64,000 nucleotides of DNA from Polynucleobacter sp. JS-JIR-5-A7 (GCF_018687935.1 NZ_CP061308.1:180048-244047); one strand, 5' to 3'; positions 8,703 through 19,998 are shown, numbered from the stretch's first letter. Numbers and translations are program-made. Notes: a model not told the origin generated them from the letters alone.

Positions 8703-8728
8703 AGGCCTCGCTAAGCGAGGCCTTTTTT
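8703..8728 (+). terminator. Rho-independent terminator between rpmA and obgE
   Basis: GC-rich 9-bp stem (arms AGGCCTCGC 8703-8711 and GCGAGGCCT 8715-8723, loop TAA) followed by a T run to 8728. It ends only four bases before the obgE ATG at 8733. Confidence 0.92.
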
Positions 8729-8732
8729 ATTC

Positions 8733-9827
8733 ATGAAATTTATAGACGAAGCACGTATTGAAGTCATAGCTGGCCAGGGTGGCGCCGGGAGTGCTTCCAT
8801 GCGCCGCGAAAAGTTTATTGAATTTGGTGGACCCGATGGCGGTGATGGTGGTAAGGGCGGGAGCGTTTGGGCAACGGCTGATCGAAATATTAATACCTTG
8901 ATTGATTACCGCTACGCTAAAACACATACTGCAAAAAATGGTGAGCCAGGCCGAGGCGCTGATTGCTATGGTCGTGCAGGTGATGATATTGAATTGCGCA
9001 TGCCAGTAGGCACCATCATTTCTGACTATGAAACTGGTGAGCCGATTGCAGACTTAACAACTCACGGTGAGCGTTTGTGTTTGGCACAAGGTGGTGTTGG
9101 TGGTTGGGGCAATATTCACTTTAAGAGCAGTACAAATAGAGCGCCACGTCAAAAGACCAATGGCAAGCCTGGTGAACGTCGCAAACTCAAACTCGAATTA
9201 AAAGTATTGGCTGACGTGGGTTTGTTGGGCATGCCAAATGCTGGTAAGTCTACTTTGATTACCGTCGTATCCAATGCGCGCCCAAAAATTGCGGACTATC
9301 CATTTACAACGCTTCATCCTAATTTGGGCGTAGTGCGTGTCGGTAATGAGCGGAGCTTTGTGATCGCAGATATTCCTGGGTTAATTGAGGGTGCGGCAGA
9401 GGGTGCGGGCCTAGGCCATCGTTTCTTACGTCACTTGCAACGTACTGGAGTTCTCTTGCACCTAGTTGATCTAGCCCCATTTGATGAGAATGTAGATCCA
9501 GTAGAGGATGCCAAGGCGATCGTGAATGAATTACGTAAATACGATGAGGCTTTGGTTGAAAAGCCACGCTGGTTGGTCTTAAACAAGGTCGATATGATTC
9601 CTGAAGAGGATCGTCAAAAAGTTGTTGCTGACTTTGTCAAAAAATTTAAGTGGAAAGGTCCTGTATTTGAGATATCTGCTTTAACTGGGCTGGGTTGCGA
9701 CAAACTTTGTTATTCCTTGCAAGATTATTTGGATTCTGTACGTCGTGATCGTGATGATGCTGAGGAGCGCGCAGCAGACCCACGCTATCAAGATCAAGCG
9801 CAAGACAAAGATAAAACACCAGATTAA
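8733..9827 (+). CDS. obgE: GTPase ObgE/CgtA
   Basis: Essential GTPase that binds the 50S subunit and links ribosome assembly to growth and the stringent response. The glycine-rich Obg fold fills residues 1-158 (GGAGSAS, GGPDGGDGGKGG). The G domain follows with G1 GMPNAGKST at 166-174, G3 DIPG at 213-216 and G4 NKVD at 284-287. The C-terminal tail is short and acidic/polar. Length is 364 residues, normal. There is no ordinary ribosome-binding site directly upstream, because the terminator T run occupies that space. The only purine-rich stretch, GCGAGG, is inside the terminator stem. Confidence 0.96.
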   Translation: MKFIDEARIEVIAGQGGAGSASMRREKFIEFGGPDGGDGGKGGSVWATADRNINTLIDYRYAKTHTAKNGEPGRGADCYGRAGDDIELRMPVGTIISDYETGEPIADLTTHGERLCLAQGGVGGWGNIHFKSSTNRAPRQKTNGKPGERRKLKLELKVLADVGLLGMPNAGKSTLITVVSNARPKIADYPFTTLHPNLGVVRVGNERSFVIADIPGLIEGAAEGAGLGHRFLRHLQRTGVLLHLVDLAPFDENVDPVEDAKAIVNELRKYDEALVEKPRWLVLNKVDMIPEEDRQKVVADFVKKFKWKGPVFEISALTGLGCDKLCYSLQDYLDSVRRDRDDAEERAADPRYQDQAQDKDKTPD

Positions 9828-9853
9828 AAGTTAATTGAGCATCTTCATTTGCT

Positions 9854-10636
9854 ATGAACCTTAAACAAACTAAACGTATCGTTGTCAAAGTTGGCTCTAG
9901 CCTAGTCACAAATAATGGTGAGGGCTTAGATCATGCTGCTATTGGCATGTGGGCAGAACAAATTGCGGGTTTGCTGCAGGCTGGTCATGAGGTTTTAATG
10001 GTGAGCTCGGGCGCGATTGCTGAAGGTATGCAGCGTTTGGGTTGGCCTAAGCGTCCACAAGAAATTCACCAATTACAGGCTGCTGCTGCCGTTGGTCAAA
10101 TGGGTTTAGTGCAGGTATATGAGAGCTGTTTTGCACGCTTTAATTTGCGTAGTGCCCAGGTTTTACTAACCAACGCAGACTTAGCCCATACTGAACGTAA
10201 TGCGAATGCAAAAGGTACCCTAGACACCTTGTTGAAATTAGGTGTAGTGCCTATCATCAATGAGAATGACACCGTCGTTACTGACGAAATTAAATTTGGT
10301 GATAACGATAGTCTCGCTGCCTTGGTGACAAACCTAGTGCATGCAGACCTCTTAGTGATTCTCACTGATCAGGGTGGTTTATTTACCGCTGATCCTCGTC
10401 AAAATCCGGATGCAACCCTCTTGATCGATGCGATTGCTGGCGATCCTGCCTTAGAAAAAATGGCTGGCGGGGCGGCAAGTGAGCTGAGTAAAGGTGGCAT
10501 GCTGACTAAAGTATTAGCGGCAAAAATTGCAGTCCAAACTGGCGCATCTACGGTGATTGCTTCAGGTCGTGAGCCAGAGGTGTTAACACGCCTTCTAGCT
10601 GGCGAGAAAATTGGTACTTGCCTAAGCCCTAAATAA
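9854..10636 (+). CDS. proB: Glutamate 5-kinase, short form without PUA domain
   Basis: Catalyses the first step of proline synthesis, phosphorylating glutamate to glutamyl 5-phosphate. The amino-acid-kinase domain is complete: RIVVKVGSSLVTN near the start, VSSGAIAEGM, IINENDTVVTDEIKFGDND and the late GGMLTKVLAAKIA. The protein stops at 260 residues; the E. coli type has about 367 with a C-terminal PUA domain. The downstream DNA belongs to a minus-strand gene, so the PUA part is truly absent and not displaced by a frameshift. PUA-less ProB proteins are known in other bacteria. Its pathway partner proA is in this window at 52202-53479. Confidence 0.95.
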   Translation: MNLKQTKRIVVKVGSSLVTNNGEGLDHAAIGMWAEQIAGLLQAGHEVLMVSSGAIAEGMQRLGWPKRPQEIHQLQAAAAVGQMGLVQVYESCFARFNLRSAQVLLTNADLAHTERNANAKGTLDTLLKLGVVPIINENDTVVTDEIKFGDNDSLAALVTNLVHADLLVILTDQGGLFTADPRQNPDATLLIDAIAGDPALEKMAGGAASELSKGGMLTKVLAAKIAVQTGASTVIASGREPEVLTRLLAGEKIGTCLSPK

Positions 10637-10650
10637 ACTGCATTGCCACT

Positions 10651-11214
10651 TTATTGAATACCAAATGAGTTGGTTGGCTTGGTGCCCCCTGTGAATCCAT
10701 TGGGATTTAGAGATTGAAGAATAGTCTTGATATTCTTTTCTTGCGAGTTGAAATTGCAAAATGCACCTTGCGCTAAAGCCGCTTGGTAGCGATTGGGAAC
10801 ATTGTTTTGGATCCCCCTCCAACTAGAAAGCGGATTTTCTCTCCAAGCATTATTTTCCAAGTTGCCATATAGGCGCCATTGGAATGAATCACAACGGATG
10901 CCCTCATATTGTGCTTGTTGACCACCGCTGGGATTTGTCATCACAACAATGTAGCGAGTTACGCCATCGGCACCAATCAAAATCGAGTCGGTGTCGACCG
11001 CAAATTTAAAAATAGTGTGTTGTGACACGTAAAAAGGGAGCAGAGTTGATGGATTGGGCGGGTTCAGGGGCATTTTGGTCGTACCTTCTTTAAACACCAT
11101 CGGTGCGAAAGGATCAAGACCGCTTTGTATGGGATCACCAGCACAGGCCAGTAAAGTTAAGGCAACACAAATACAAGAGACATATTGGCTAAGGGTGCGA
11201 AAGAAAGAACTCAT
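10651..11214 (-). CDS. CNP1-like family lipoprotein
   Basis: Small exported protein of the CNP1-like (cryptic neisserial protein 1) family, found mainly in betaproteobacteria and of unknown function. It is 187 residues long, with an N-terminal hydrophobic stretch ending in the lipobox LLAC (cysteine 24), so a lipid-anchored envelope location is expected. The body contains the family pattern of a beta-rich domain with RYIVVMTNPSGG and YEGIRCDSFQWRLYG. It is co-directional with rppH and overlaps it by one base (TAATG), implying translational coupling. Family assignment is from memory of the conserved motifs. Confidence 0.75.
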   Translation of the reverse strand: MSSFFRTLSQYVSCICVALTLLACAGDPIQSGLDPFAPMVFKEGTTKMPLNPPNPSTLLPFYVSQHTIFKFAVDTDSILIGADGVTRYIVVMTNPSGGQQAQYEGIRCDSFQWRLYGNLENNAWRENPLSSWRGIQNNVPNRYQAALAQGAFCNFNSQEKNIKTILQSLNPNGFTGGTKPTNSFGIQ

Positions 11215-11813
11215 TATTTTTGCTTATCCGATTTAGTAGACTCTTGATGAATCTCGTCGCCCTTGGAGTAAAAAGATTGCAGGAGATCTAAAGGCGTTCC
11301 CCAAGCTAATTGTTGCATGCGGACCCCTTTAGCAAGATAGCGGGCAAGCTCAGATAAAGCCAGTTGATAAACTTCGCGTTTAAAACCAATAACAGCATCA
11401 AGCTGAATCCAAAATGGAACCCAGCGCCAAGCATCAAATTCAGGATGTTCCGTAGCTCTTAATTGAATATCGCTATCTAAGCCGACTAGACGAAGTAGAA
11501 ACCAGATTTGTTTTTGACCACGGTAGGCGGCACGGTGAACGCGGGTGGCATGTTGACGACGTAAATATTCCTCAGGGACGTCATAACGAAGCCAGTCCCT
11601 GGTTCGTCCAATAATCTGGACATGTTCCGGTAGCAAGCCAACCTCTTCATGCAATTCGCGGTACATTGCCTGTTCAGGACTCTCGCCATGCGCTATTCCG
11701 CCCTGCGGGAACTGCCACGAATGCTGCCCAACGCGTTTTCCCCAGAAAACCTCGTTACGGCTGTTAAGGAGGACAATGCCGACATTGGGTCTATACCCTT
11801 CACGGTCAAGCAT
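11214..11813 (-). CDS. rppH: RNA pyrophosphohydrolase (Nudix)
   Basis: Nudix hydrolase that removes pyrophosphate from 5' triphosphate mRNA ends and so starts RNA decay. The opening MLDREGYRPNVGIVLLN and WQFPQGG are RppH hallmarks. The Nudix box runs from G38 through E44, then RELHEEVG at 52-59. Length is 199 residues, somewhat longer than the E. coli protein (176), with a charged C-terminal tail. It is divergent from proS, with 48 bases between them, and is followed by the CNP1-like lipoprotein gene. A TATAAT on the minus strand at 11849-11854 may serve as its promoter. Confidence 0.94.
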   Translation of the reverse strand: MLDREGYRPNVGIVLLNSRNEVFWGKRVGQHSWQFPQGGIAHGESPEQAMYRELHEEVGLLPEHVQIIGRTRDWLRYDVPEEYLRRQHATRVHRAAYRGQKQIWFLLRLVGLDSDIQLRATEHPEFDAWRWVPFWIQLDAVIGFKREVYQLALSELARYLAKGVRMQQLAWGTPLDLLQSFYSKGDEIHQESTKSDKQK

Positions 11814-11848
11814 GATCGTGCCCCAAATCCTTTAAAATCAATGATTTG

Positions 11849-11876
11849 ATTATATCCATACATGAAAGCATCACAA
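11849..11876 (-). promoter_or_regulatory. Candidate promoter for rppH
   Basis: On the minus strand TATAAT occupies 11854-11849, with TTGTGA 16 bases upstream at 11876-11871. It overlaps the first codons of the divergent proS, whose start is at 11862. Confidence 0.45.
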
Positions 11877-13610
11877 TCATTTCTCGCCACGCTAAAAGAA
11901 GCCCCCTCTGACGCTGAGGTGGTTTCGCATAAGCTCATGGTGCGAGCGGGTTTAATTCGTAAGCTGAGTGCCGGTATTTACAACTACTTGCCGCTGGGAT
12001 TAAAAGTGATCCGCAAGGTTGAAAATATCATTCGCGAAGAAATGAATCGTGCTGGCGCAATCGAATTACTAATGCCAATGATTCAGCCTGCTGAATTATG
12101 GCAAGAGACTGGTCGATGGGAAAAGATGGGGTCTGAGTTACTCCGCATTAAAGATCGTCATGATCGCGATTTTTTAATTCAGCCAACCTCGGAAGAAGTT
12201 ATTACCGATTTAGCTCGCAACGAGATCAAGAGTTACAAGCAGTTACCAGTTAACTTCTATCAAATACAAACGAAGTTCCGGGATGAGCGTCGCCCACGTT
12301 TTGGAATCATGCGTGGTCGTGAGTTCAGTATGAAAGACGCTTACTCATTTGATCGAGATGCTGAAGGCTTAAAGAAGTCCTATCAAATCATGTTTGATGC
12401 TTATACCCGTATCTTTAAGCGAATGGGACTCAAGTTCCGTGCGGTGACAGCAGATAACGGCGCGATTGGTGGCTCCGGTAGCCAAGAGTTTCATGTGATT
12501 GCTGATACCGGTGAAGATGCGATTGTCTATTGCCCGAGTTCAGATTACGCAGCCAACCTAGAGGCTGCAGAATCCCTTGCATTGATAGCTCAACGTGCTG
12601 CTGCAAGTATTGCATTGAATAAGGTTCCTACACCTAATAAGAGTACGTGTGCTGATGTTGCCCAGTTTCTCAAGCTTCCATTAGAAAAGACGGTCAAGAC
12701 TTTATTGTTTGCTGCTGATCAAGAAAAAGGTCCAGCCAAACTCTTTATGTTGTTAGTACGTGGGGACCATGAGCTTAATGAAGTGAAAGCAAGCAAGATT
12801 CCAGGGATGGCCGAATCTCGCTTTGCTACTGAAGCAGAAATTAAACAAGCTTGTAATGCACCTGCCGGCTACTTAGGTCCGGTTGGCGTGAGTGCTGATG
12901 TCACAGTGGTCGCAGATCGTACGGTTGCCAATATGGCTGACTTTGTATGTGGCGCAAACGAGGCTGGCCACCATTTAACTGGCGTGAACTGGGGCCGTGA
13001 TTTACCAGAGCCACTCGTCTTGGATATTCGTAATGCGGCCATTGGCGATCCTTCGCCTGACGGTAAAGGTGTTGTTGATATCTGCCGCGGCATCGAAGTA
13101 GGCCACGTTTTCCAATTGGGCACTCGTTACTCAGAAGCAATGGGTTGTACATATCTTGATCAGCAAGGCAAAGCACAGCCGATGGTGATGGGCTGCTATG
13201 GTATTGGCGTGACGCGTTTACTTGGTGCGGCAATTGAACAAGGGCATGATGAGAAGGGCATTATTTGGCCATTCTCCATGGCGCCATTTGAGGTTGTCAT
13301 TTGCCCAATGGGTTACGAAAAATCAGAAGCAGTAAAAGCAGCATGCGATCAATTGCATGATGAATTACTTGGGGCTGGTATCGATGTGATTTTGGATGAT
13401 CGTAATGAGCGTCCGGGCGCGATGTTTGCTGACTGGGAATTGATTGGCGCGCCATTACGCGTTGTTATTGGTGATCGTGGCTTGGCAGATTCTCAAGTGG
13501 AATTCAAAGGGCGTACTGATGCGGAATCACAAAATATCCCGCTAGCGCAAATCAAAGAGAAAGTGATTACTGCGGTTCAAGCGGCAAAGAGTTTAGTTAA
13601 TTCACATTAG
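11862..13610 (+). CDS. proS: Prolyl-tRNA synthetase
   Basis: Class II aminoacyl-tRNA synthetase of the bacterial type, 582 residues. Motif 2 (FRDERRPRFGIMRGREFSMKD) and motif 3 (GCYGIGVTRLLGA) flank the editing (INS) domain at about residues 225-405, which removes mischarged alanine. The anticodon-binding domain follows, including VILDDRNERPGAMFADWELIG. The start is the ATG at 11862, and MKASQSFLATLKEAPSDAEV matches the family N-terminus. It converges with ffh, leaving only eight bases between the stop codons, and no clear terminator is visible there. Confidence 0.97.
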   Translation: MKASQSFLATLKEAPSDAEVVSHKLMVRAGLIRKLSAGIYNYLPLGLKVIRKVENIIREEMNRAGAIELLMPMIQPAELWQETGRWEKMGSELLRIKDRHDRDFLIQPTSEEVITDLARNEIKSYKQLPVNFYQIQTKFRDERRPRFGIMRGREFSMKDAYSFDRDAEGLKKSYQIMFDAYTRIFKRMGLKFRAVTADNGAIGGSGSQEFHVIADTGEDAIVYCPSSDYAANLEAAESLALIAQRAAASIALNKVPTPNKSTCADVAQFLKLPLEKTVKTLLFAADQEKGPAKLFMLLVRGDHELNEVKASKIPGMAESRFATEAEIKQACNAPAGYLGPVGVSADVTVVADRTVANMADFVCGANEAGHHLTGVNWGRDLPEPLVLDIRNAAIGDPSPDGKGVVDICRGIEVGHVFQLGTRYSEAMGCTYLDQQGKAQPMVMGCYGIGVTRLLGAAIEQGHDEKGIIWPFSMAPFEVVICPMGYEKSEAVKAACDQLHDELLGAGIDVILDDRNERPGAMFADWELIGAPLRVVIGDRGLADSQVEFKGRTDAESQNIPLAQIKEKVITAVQAAKSLVNSH

Positions 13611-13618
13611 TTAGCGAT

Positions 13619-15001
13619 TTATTTTTTGAAGAGCCCGCCAATACCCTTGGCGGCGCCTTTAGCAGCCATCGTTGCCATGGTGCGCGCCATCTTCCCGCCT
13701 TTGAATTGCTTCATCATGGTTTGCATTTGCTCAAACTGAGCAAGTAGACGGTTTACTTCTTGCACCTCTACGCCAGCACCTGCAGCAATGCGCCGTTTGC
13801 GACTCGCTTTGAGTAACTCAGGTTTACTGCGCTCACGCGGAGTCATGCTGTCGATGATTCCACGCATCCGCTTGGTTTGTTTATCGGCGTTACTCAGATT
13901 GGTTTTGGTTGCCGCTTGAGCTACTTGGCTTGGTAGTTTATCCATCAAGCTAGCCATACCACCCATCTTTTGCATTTGCAGAAGTTGATCACGAAAATCC
14001 TCGAGATCAAAACCGCCTTTAGAAATCTTGCTAGCTAATTTTTCTGCTTTAGCAACATCCACGTATTGCTGGGCTTGCTCAACCAAGGCCAGGATATCGC
14101 CCATACCAAGGATGCGGTTAGCCATCCGCTCAGCATCAAAGGCTTCTAGGCCATCCATCTTTTCTGCCACCCCAATAAATTTGAGTGGCACACCAGTCAC
14201 CTGACGAACAGAGAGAGCTGCACCGCCGCGTGAGTCACCATCTAACTTAGTGAGGATGACACCGGTAAGTGGCAGCGCTTCATGGAATGCTTTAGCAGTA
14301 TTGACGGCATCTTGACCAAGCATGGCATCCACCACAAATAAGGTCTCGATCGGATGTAAGCTCGCATGCAAAGTTTTGATTTCTTGCATGAGTGACTCAT
14401 CAATGCCCAGGCGTCCTGCTGTATCAACAATGACTACGTCAAAATAATGACGGCGTGCCCAATCGAGTGCAGCAGTTGCAATTTCATTTGGTTTTTGATT
14501 GATATTGCTGGAGAAAAATTCTGCGCCAACTTGTTTGGTAACCGTTTCTAACTGTTCGATAGCAGCAGGGCGGTATACGTCGCAAGAAACGGTGAGAACT
14601 TTCTTTTTCTTTTTTTCTTGGAGCCATTTGGCTAGCTTACCGACGGAGGTAGTCTTACCAGCACCCTGCAAGCCTGCCATCAAAATCACGGCGGGCGGTT
14701 GAGTGGCTAAATTGAGTTCACCACTTTGCTGAACATCGCCCCTCATGACTTGGGCCAGCTCGCGCTGAACTACGCCAACGAGCGCCTGACCAGGGCTGAG
14801 GCTTCCAACCACTTCCTCGCCAAGGGCTTTAAATTTAATTTGTTCCAGGAGAGATTTGACAACGGGGAGGGCTACGTCGGCTTCTAATAAGGCCAAACGG
14901 ATCTCCCGCAGCATATCTGCAGTGTTTTCTTCCGTTAGGCGGGCTTGACCCCGCATGGTTTTAACAACGCGAGATAGGCGGTCGGTAAGGTTTTGTAGCA
15001 T
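13619..15001 (-). CDS. ffh: Signal recognition particle protein Ffh
   Basis: GTPase subunit of the signal recognition particle, targeting nascent membrane proteins to FtsY and the translocon. The N domain spans residues 1-100. The G domain carries the P-loop GLQGAGKTT (110-118), DVYRPAAIEQL, DTAGR and TKLDGDSRGGAAL. The methionine-rich M domain (about 300-450) contains QMQKMGGMASLMDKLP and QMQTMMKQF, which bind 4.5S RNA and signal sequences. Length is 460 residues, normal. It is head to head with the YpjD gene with fewer than 20 bases between the starts, so its promoter must lie inside that neighbour. Confidence 0.97.
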   Translation of the reverse strand: MLQNLTDRLSRVVKTMRGQARLTEENTADMLREIRLALLEADVALPVVKSLLEQIKFKALGEEVVGSLSPGQALVGVVQRELAQVMRGDVQQSGELNLATQPPAVILMAGLQGAGKTTSVGKLAKWLQEKKKKKVLTVSCDVYRPAAIEQLETVTKQVGAEFFSSNINQKPNEIATAALDWARRHYFDVVIVDTAGRLGIDESLMQEIKTLHASLHPIETLFVVDAMLGQDAVNTAKAFHEALPLTGVILTKLDGDSRGGAALSVRQVTGVPLKFIGVAEKMDGLEAFDAERMANRILGMGDILALVEQAQQYVDVAKAEKLASKISKGGFDLEDFRDQLLQMQKMGGMASLMDKLPSQVAQAATKTNLSNADKQTKRMRGIIDSMTPRERSKPELLKASRKRRIAAGAGVEVQEVNRLLAQFEQMQTMMKQFKGGKMARTMATMAAKGAAKGIGGLFKK

Positions 15002-15018
15002 TTATCGATTAGACTTTG

Positions 15019-15873
15019 ATGATGAACATTTTAGATTACTTAAGCCTCGACGCCCTTATCCCCCTGTGCTATTTGATTCTGTTGATCTTTTTGGGCTTAA
15101 GGTCCAAGAAAAGAGAGAGCCAATCCTCCCAGTCATCTTTACTGGTAAGAGCGCTGATATTTGCATTGCTGGTAGTGCATGGTATTCAGATTCATGAATC
15201 CGTTTTCACGCCAGAAGGCTTTGTATTTGGCTTTGCCCAAGATTTATCCCTGACTGCCTGGGTAGGCTTGGCATTTTATTGGTTCCAATCTTGGTTCTTA
15301 CCAATCGCCAGTTTGCTCTGGATGTCGGTTTTATTTGCTTTATTTTGTTCCTTGCTGCCACTCTTTTTCCCAGGTACCTTGATTTCTCCAGAGGCTGTTT
15401 CAGATCCTTGGTTTAAGGCGCACTTTATTGTGGCAACTGTTTCTGTGGGCTTATTAAGTTTGGCGGCAATGCAAGCAATGTTAATGAGTGCCTATGACCG
15501 CGCCTTACATCAACAGCTTGGGATTCTGCCCAATAGCCGCGTGGCTTTTTGGCTGGATGATCTACCACCTTTGATGACTATTGAGAGTCTCTTATTTAAC
15601 CTGTTGTATGTTGGTTTTGGTCTGCTGACGCTCACTGTATTTTCGGGCCTATTATTTTCTCAAGCATTGTTTGGTAAACCCTTTGTTTGGGACCACAAAA
15701 CAATTTTTGCCGTAGTGTCTTGGCTTCTATTTGCTGGATTAATTATTGCCCGTTGGAGAGTCGGGCTCAGAGGTAGACTCGCAATTCGTTTAGTCTTGAG
15801 TGCCTATGTTGCCCTATTACTCGCTTATGTTGGTAGCCGTTTTGTATTGGAAGTGATTCTTCAGCGAGCATGA
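15019..15873 (+). CDS. ypjD: YpjD/CcsA-like inner membrane protein (cytochrome c assembly family)
   Basis: Polytopic protein of the CcsA/HemX-like superfamily, about 284 residues with eight hydrophobic segments. The position opposite ffh is conserved with E. coli ypjD. Family members related to cytochrome c assembly handle haem; YpjD itself has no firmly known function. The start is one of two adjacent ATGs (15019 or 15022). The stop TGA at 15871 overlaps an ATG that opens only a four-codon frame, and the following gene is read from a TTG four bases downstream. Together these suggest a tightly coupled operon. Confidence 0.85.
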   Translation: MMNILDYLSLDALIPLCYLILLIFLGLRSKKRESQSSQSSLLVRALIFALLVVHGIQIHESVFTPEGFVFGFAQDLSLTAWVGLAFYWFQSWFLPIASLLWMSVLFALFCSLLPLFFPGTLISPEAVSDPWFKAHFIVATVSVGLLSLAAMQAMLMSAYDRALHQQLGILPNSRVAFWLDDLPPLMTIESLLFNLLYVGFGLLTLTVFSGLLFSQALFGKPFVWDHKTIFAVVSWLLFAGLIIARWRVGLRGRLAIRLVLSAYVALLLAYVGSRFVLEVILQRA

Positions 15874-15876
15874 TCC

Positions 15877-16695
15877 TTGTTTAAGTGGCTTCTTTTATTT
15901 GCTGGCGCATATCTTTTTTATCTCTGGATAAAGGGTAAAAAGCAAATCAAGGCAAATCAAGCAGCTGCCGCGAACCCTAAGCCAGATAAAGCTCACAAGA
16001 CCTTTGAGCCCGAGATCATGGTGCCTTGTCAGCATTGCAAAGTACACCTTCCAAAATCTGAAGCAATCGTTCATGAGCAACGTTTTTATTGCTCTCATGA
16101 GCATCTCAATTCACTGGATGAAGAGGGGTGGATTGGTTCTGCTCACTGGCGTACTTCACCGCATCAAGATGTGAGACCAGACAGCACACAACCAGATCTT
16201 GTGGTCATGCATCACATTAGTTTGCCGCCGGGACAATTTAAATCCCAAGACTGTAGCTCTTACATTGTGGATTTTTTCCAAAATAAGCTTGATCCAAATG
16301 TGCATCCTTATTTTGCGGAAATTGCCGAGCAAAAAGTGTCTAGCCACTTTCTGATTACCCGCTCTGGTGAGTTGATTCAGTTTGTTTCAACCCGAAACAA
16401 GGCTTGGCATGCTGGGGTCTCTTCATTTTTGGGTAGGGAAAAGTGCAACGACTTTTCTATTGGCATTGAGTTGGAGGGCGATGGGGATACGCCCTTTGAA
16501 GAAGTTCAGTACAAAACTTTGGCAGGCCTAATAAAAAAATTAGAAGTAAGTTATCCCCATCTTCAATTTGCAGGACACAGCGATATCGCGCCCGATAGAA
16601 AAACCGATCCTGGAATCTTTTTTGATTGGAAAAAGTTCCAAAATGAGACAGGTGTCTCTACCAAAAACCTTCCTTATGGGATTGCTTCTCGCTAG
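15877..16695 (+). CDS. ampD: PP0621-type anchor and zinc ribbon fused to AmpD-like N-acetylmuramoyl-L-alanine amidase
   Basis: A two-part protein of 272 residues. Residues 4-19 form one transmembrane helix followed by a lysine-rich stretch. Residues 49-76 form a PP0621-type zinc ribbon (Cys 51, 54, 72 with His 74/76). Residues 85-265 are an AmpD-like zinc amidase with His 112/113, Glu 198/200, His 234 and Asp 244 in GHSDIAPDRKTDPG. AmpD removes the peptide from anhydro-muropeptides during wall recycling. In other Burkholderiales the PP0621 and ampD genes are usually separate neighbours after ypjD. Lysines after the helix suggest the amidase stays cytoplasmic but membrane-tethered. The start codon is TTG at 15877. 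Confidence 0.85.
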   Translation: MFKWLLLFAGAYLFYLWIKGKKQIKANQAAAANPKPDKAHKTFEPEIMVPCQHCKVHLPKSEAIVHEQRFYCSHEHLNSLDEEGWIGSAHWRTSPHQDVRPDSTQPDLVVMHHISLPPGQFKSQDCSSYIVDFFQNKLDPNVHPYFAEIAEQKVSSHFLITRSGELIQFVSTRNKAWHAGVSSFLGREKCNDFSIGIELEGDGDTPFEEVQYKTLAGLIKKLEVSYPHLQFAGHSDIAPDRKTDPGIFFDWKKFQNETGVSTKNLPYGIASR

Positions 16696-16709
16696 TCTGT
16701 TTTAAGTAT

Positions 16710-16731
16710 GTAAGCGTACGCTTACTTTTTT
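16710..16731 (+). terminator. Rho-independent terminator after the amidase gene
   Basis: The perfect 16-base palindrome GTAAGCGTACGCTTAC (16710-16725) is followed by six T residues. It folds as a 6-bp stem with a GTAC loop, 15 bases after the stop codon. Confidence 0.75.
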
Positions 16732-16829
16732 AGCCTTTGCCTAAAAGGGCTAAAAATCATGCACCAAATTGCCCCCAAGATCATTAGATTCCTTAGTAAA
16801 AATACTTATGAATTTTTGTTAGAAAAAGC

Positions 16830-16858
16830 TTACCAAAGGGTAAATATTTCCCTATACT
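16830..16858 (+). promoter_or_regulatory. Candidate nrdAB promoter
   Basis: TTACCA at 16830-16835 and TATACT at 16853-16858 with a 17-base spacer make a plausible sigma-70 promoter. The -10 element lies inside the upstream NrdR-like box, a position suited to repression. The leader to the nrdA ATG would be about 100 bases. Confidence 0.55.
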
Positions 16859-16864
16859 TAGTAT
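16849..16864 (+). promoter_or_regulatory. Upstream NrdR-like box
   Basis: TCCCTATACTTAGTAT matches the NrdR box consensus ACACTATATATAGTGT at 11 of 16 positions. It lies exactly 31 bases (three helical turns) upstream of the stronger box, as expected for paired NrdR sites. Confidence 0.6.
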
Positions 16865-16879
16865 CCAATGCCCTTCAAG

Positions 16880-16895
16880 ACACTAGATGTAGTGT
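16880..16895 (+). promoter_or_regulatory. Downstream NrdR box
   Basis: ACACTAGATGTAGTGT matches the NrdR consensus almost perfectly (14 of 16) and is nearly palindromic. With the box 31 bases upstream it forms the tandem operator typical of ribonucleotide reductase operons, through which NrdR-ATP/dATP represses. Confidence 0.85.
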
Positions 16896-16968
16896 TTGAA
16901 TCCAGCAATACACCATTGTTTTTTAACGATATTTTGTCCAAATAACTATATAGAGACGTAGGAATAAC

Positions 16969-19953
<2,985 letters not shown>

Positions 19954-19998
19954 GCCATTTGCTGATTGGTCAGGAATAGAAGAATTTAGGAGAAAGTT

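Noticed and set aside
12901..13233. A 110-codon minus-strand frame inside proS
   Set aside because: Shadow of the proS catalytic region; no plausible product or start signal.
16710..16725. The 16-bp palindrome GTAAGCGTACGCTTAC as a regulator operator for nrdAB
   Set aside because: It directly follows the amidase stop and is followed by six T residues, which fits a terminator better, and the promoter elements lie more than 100 bases away.
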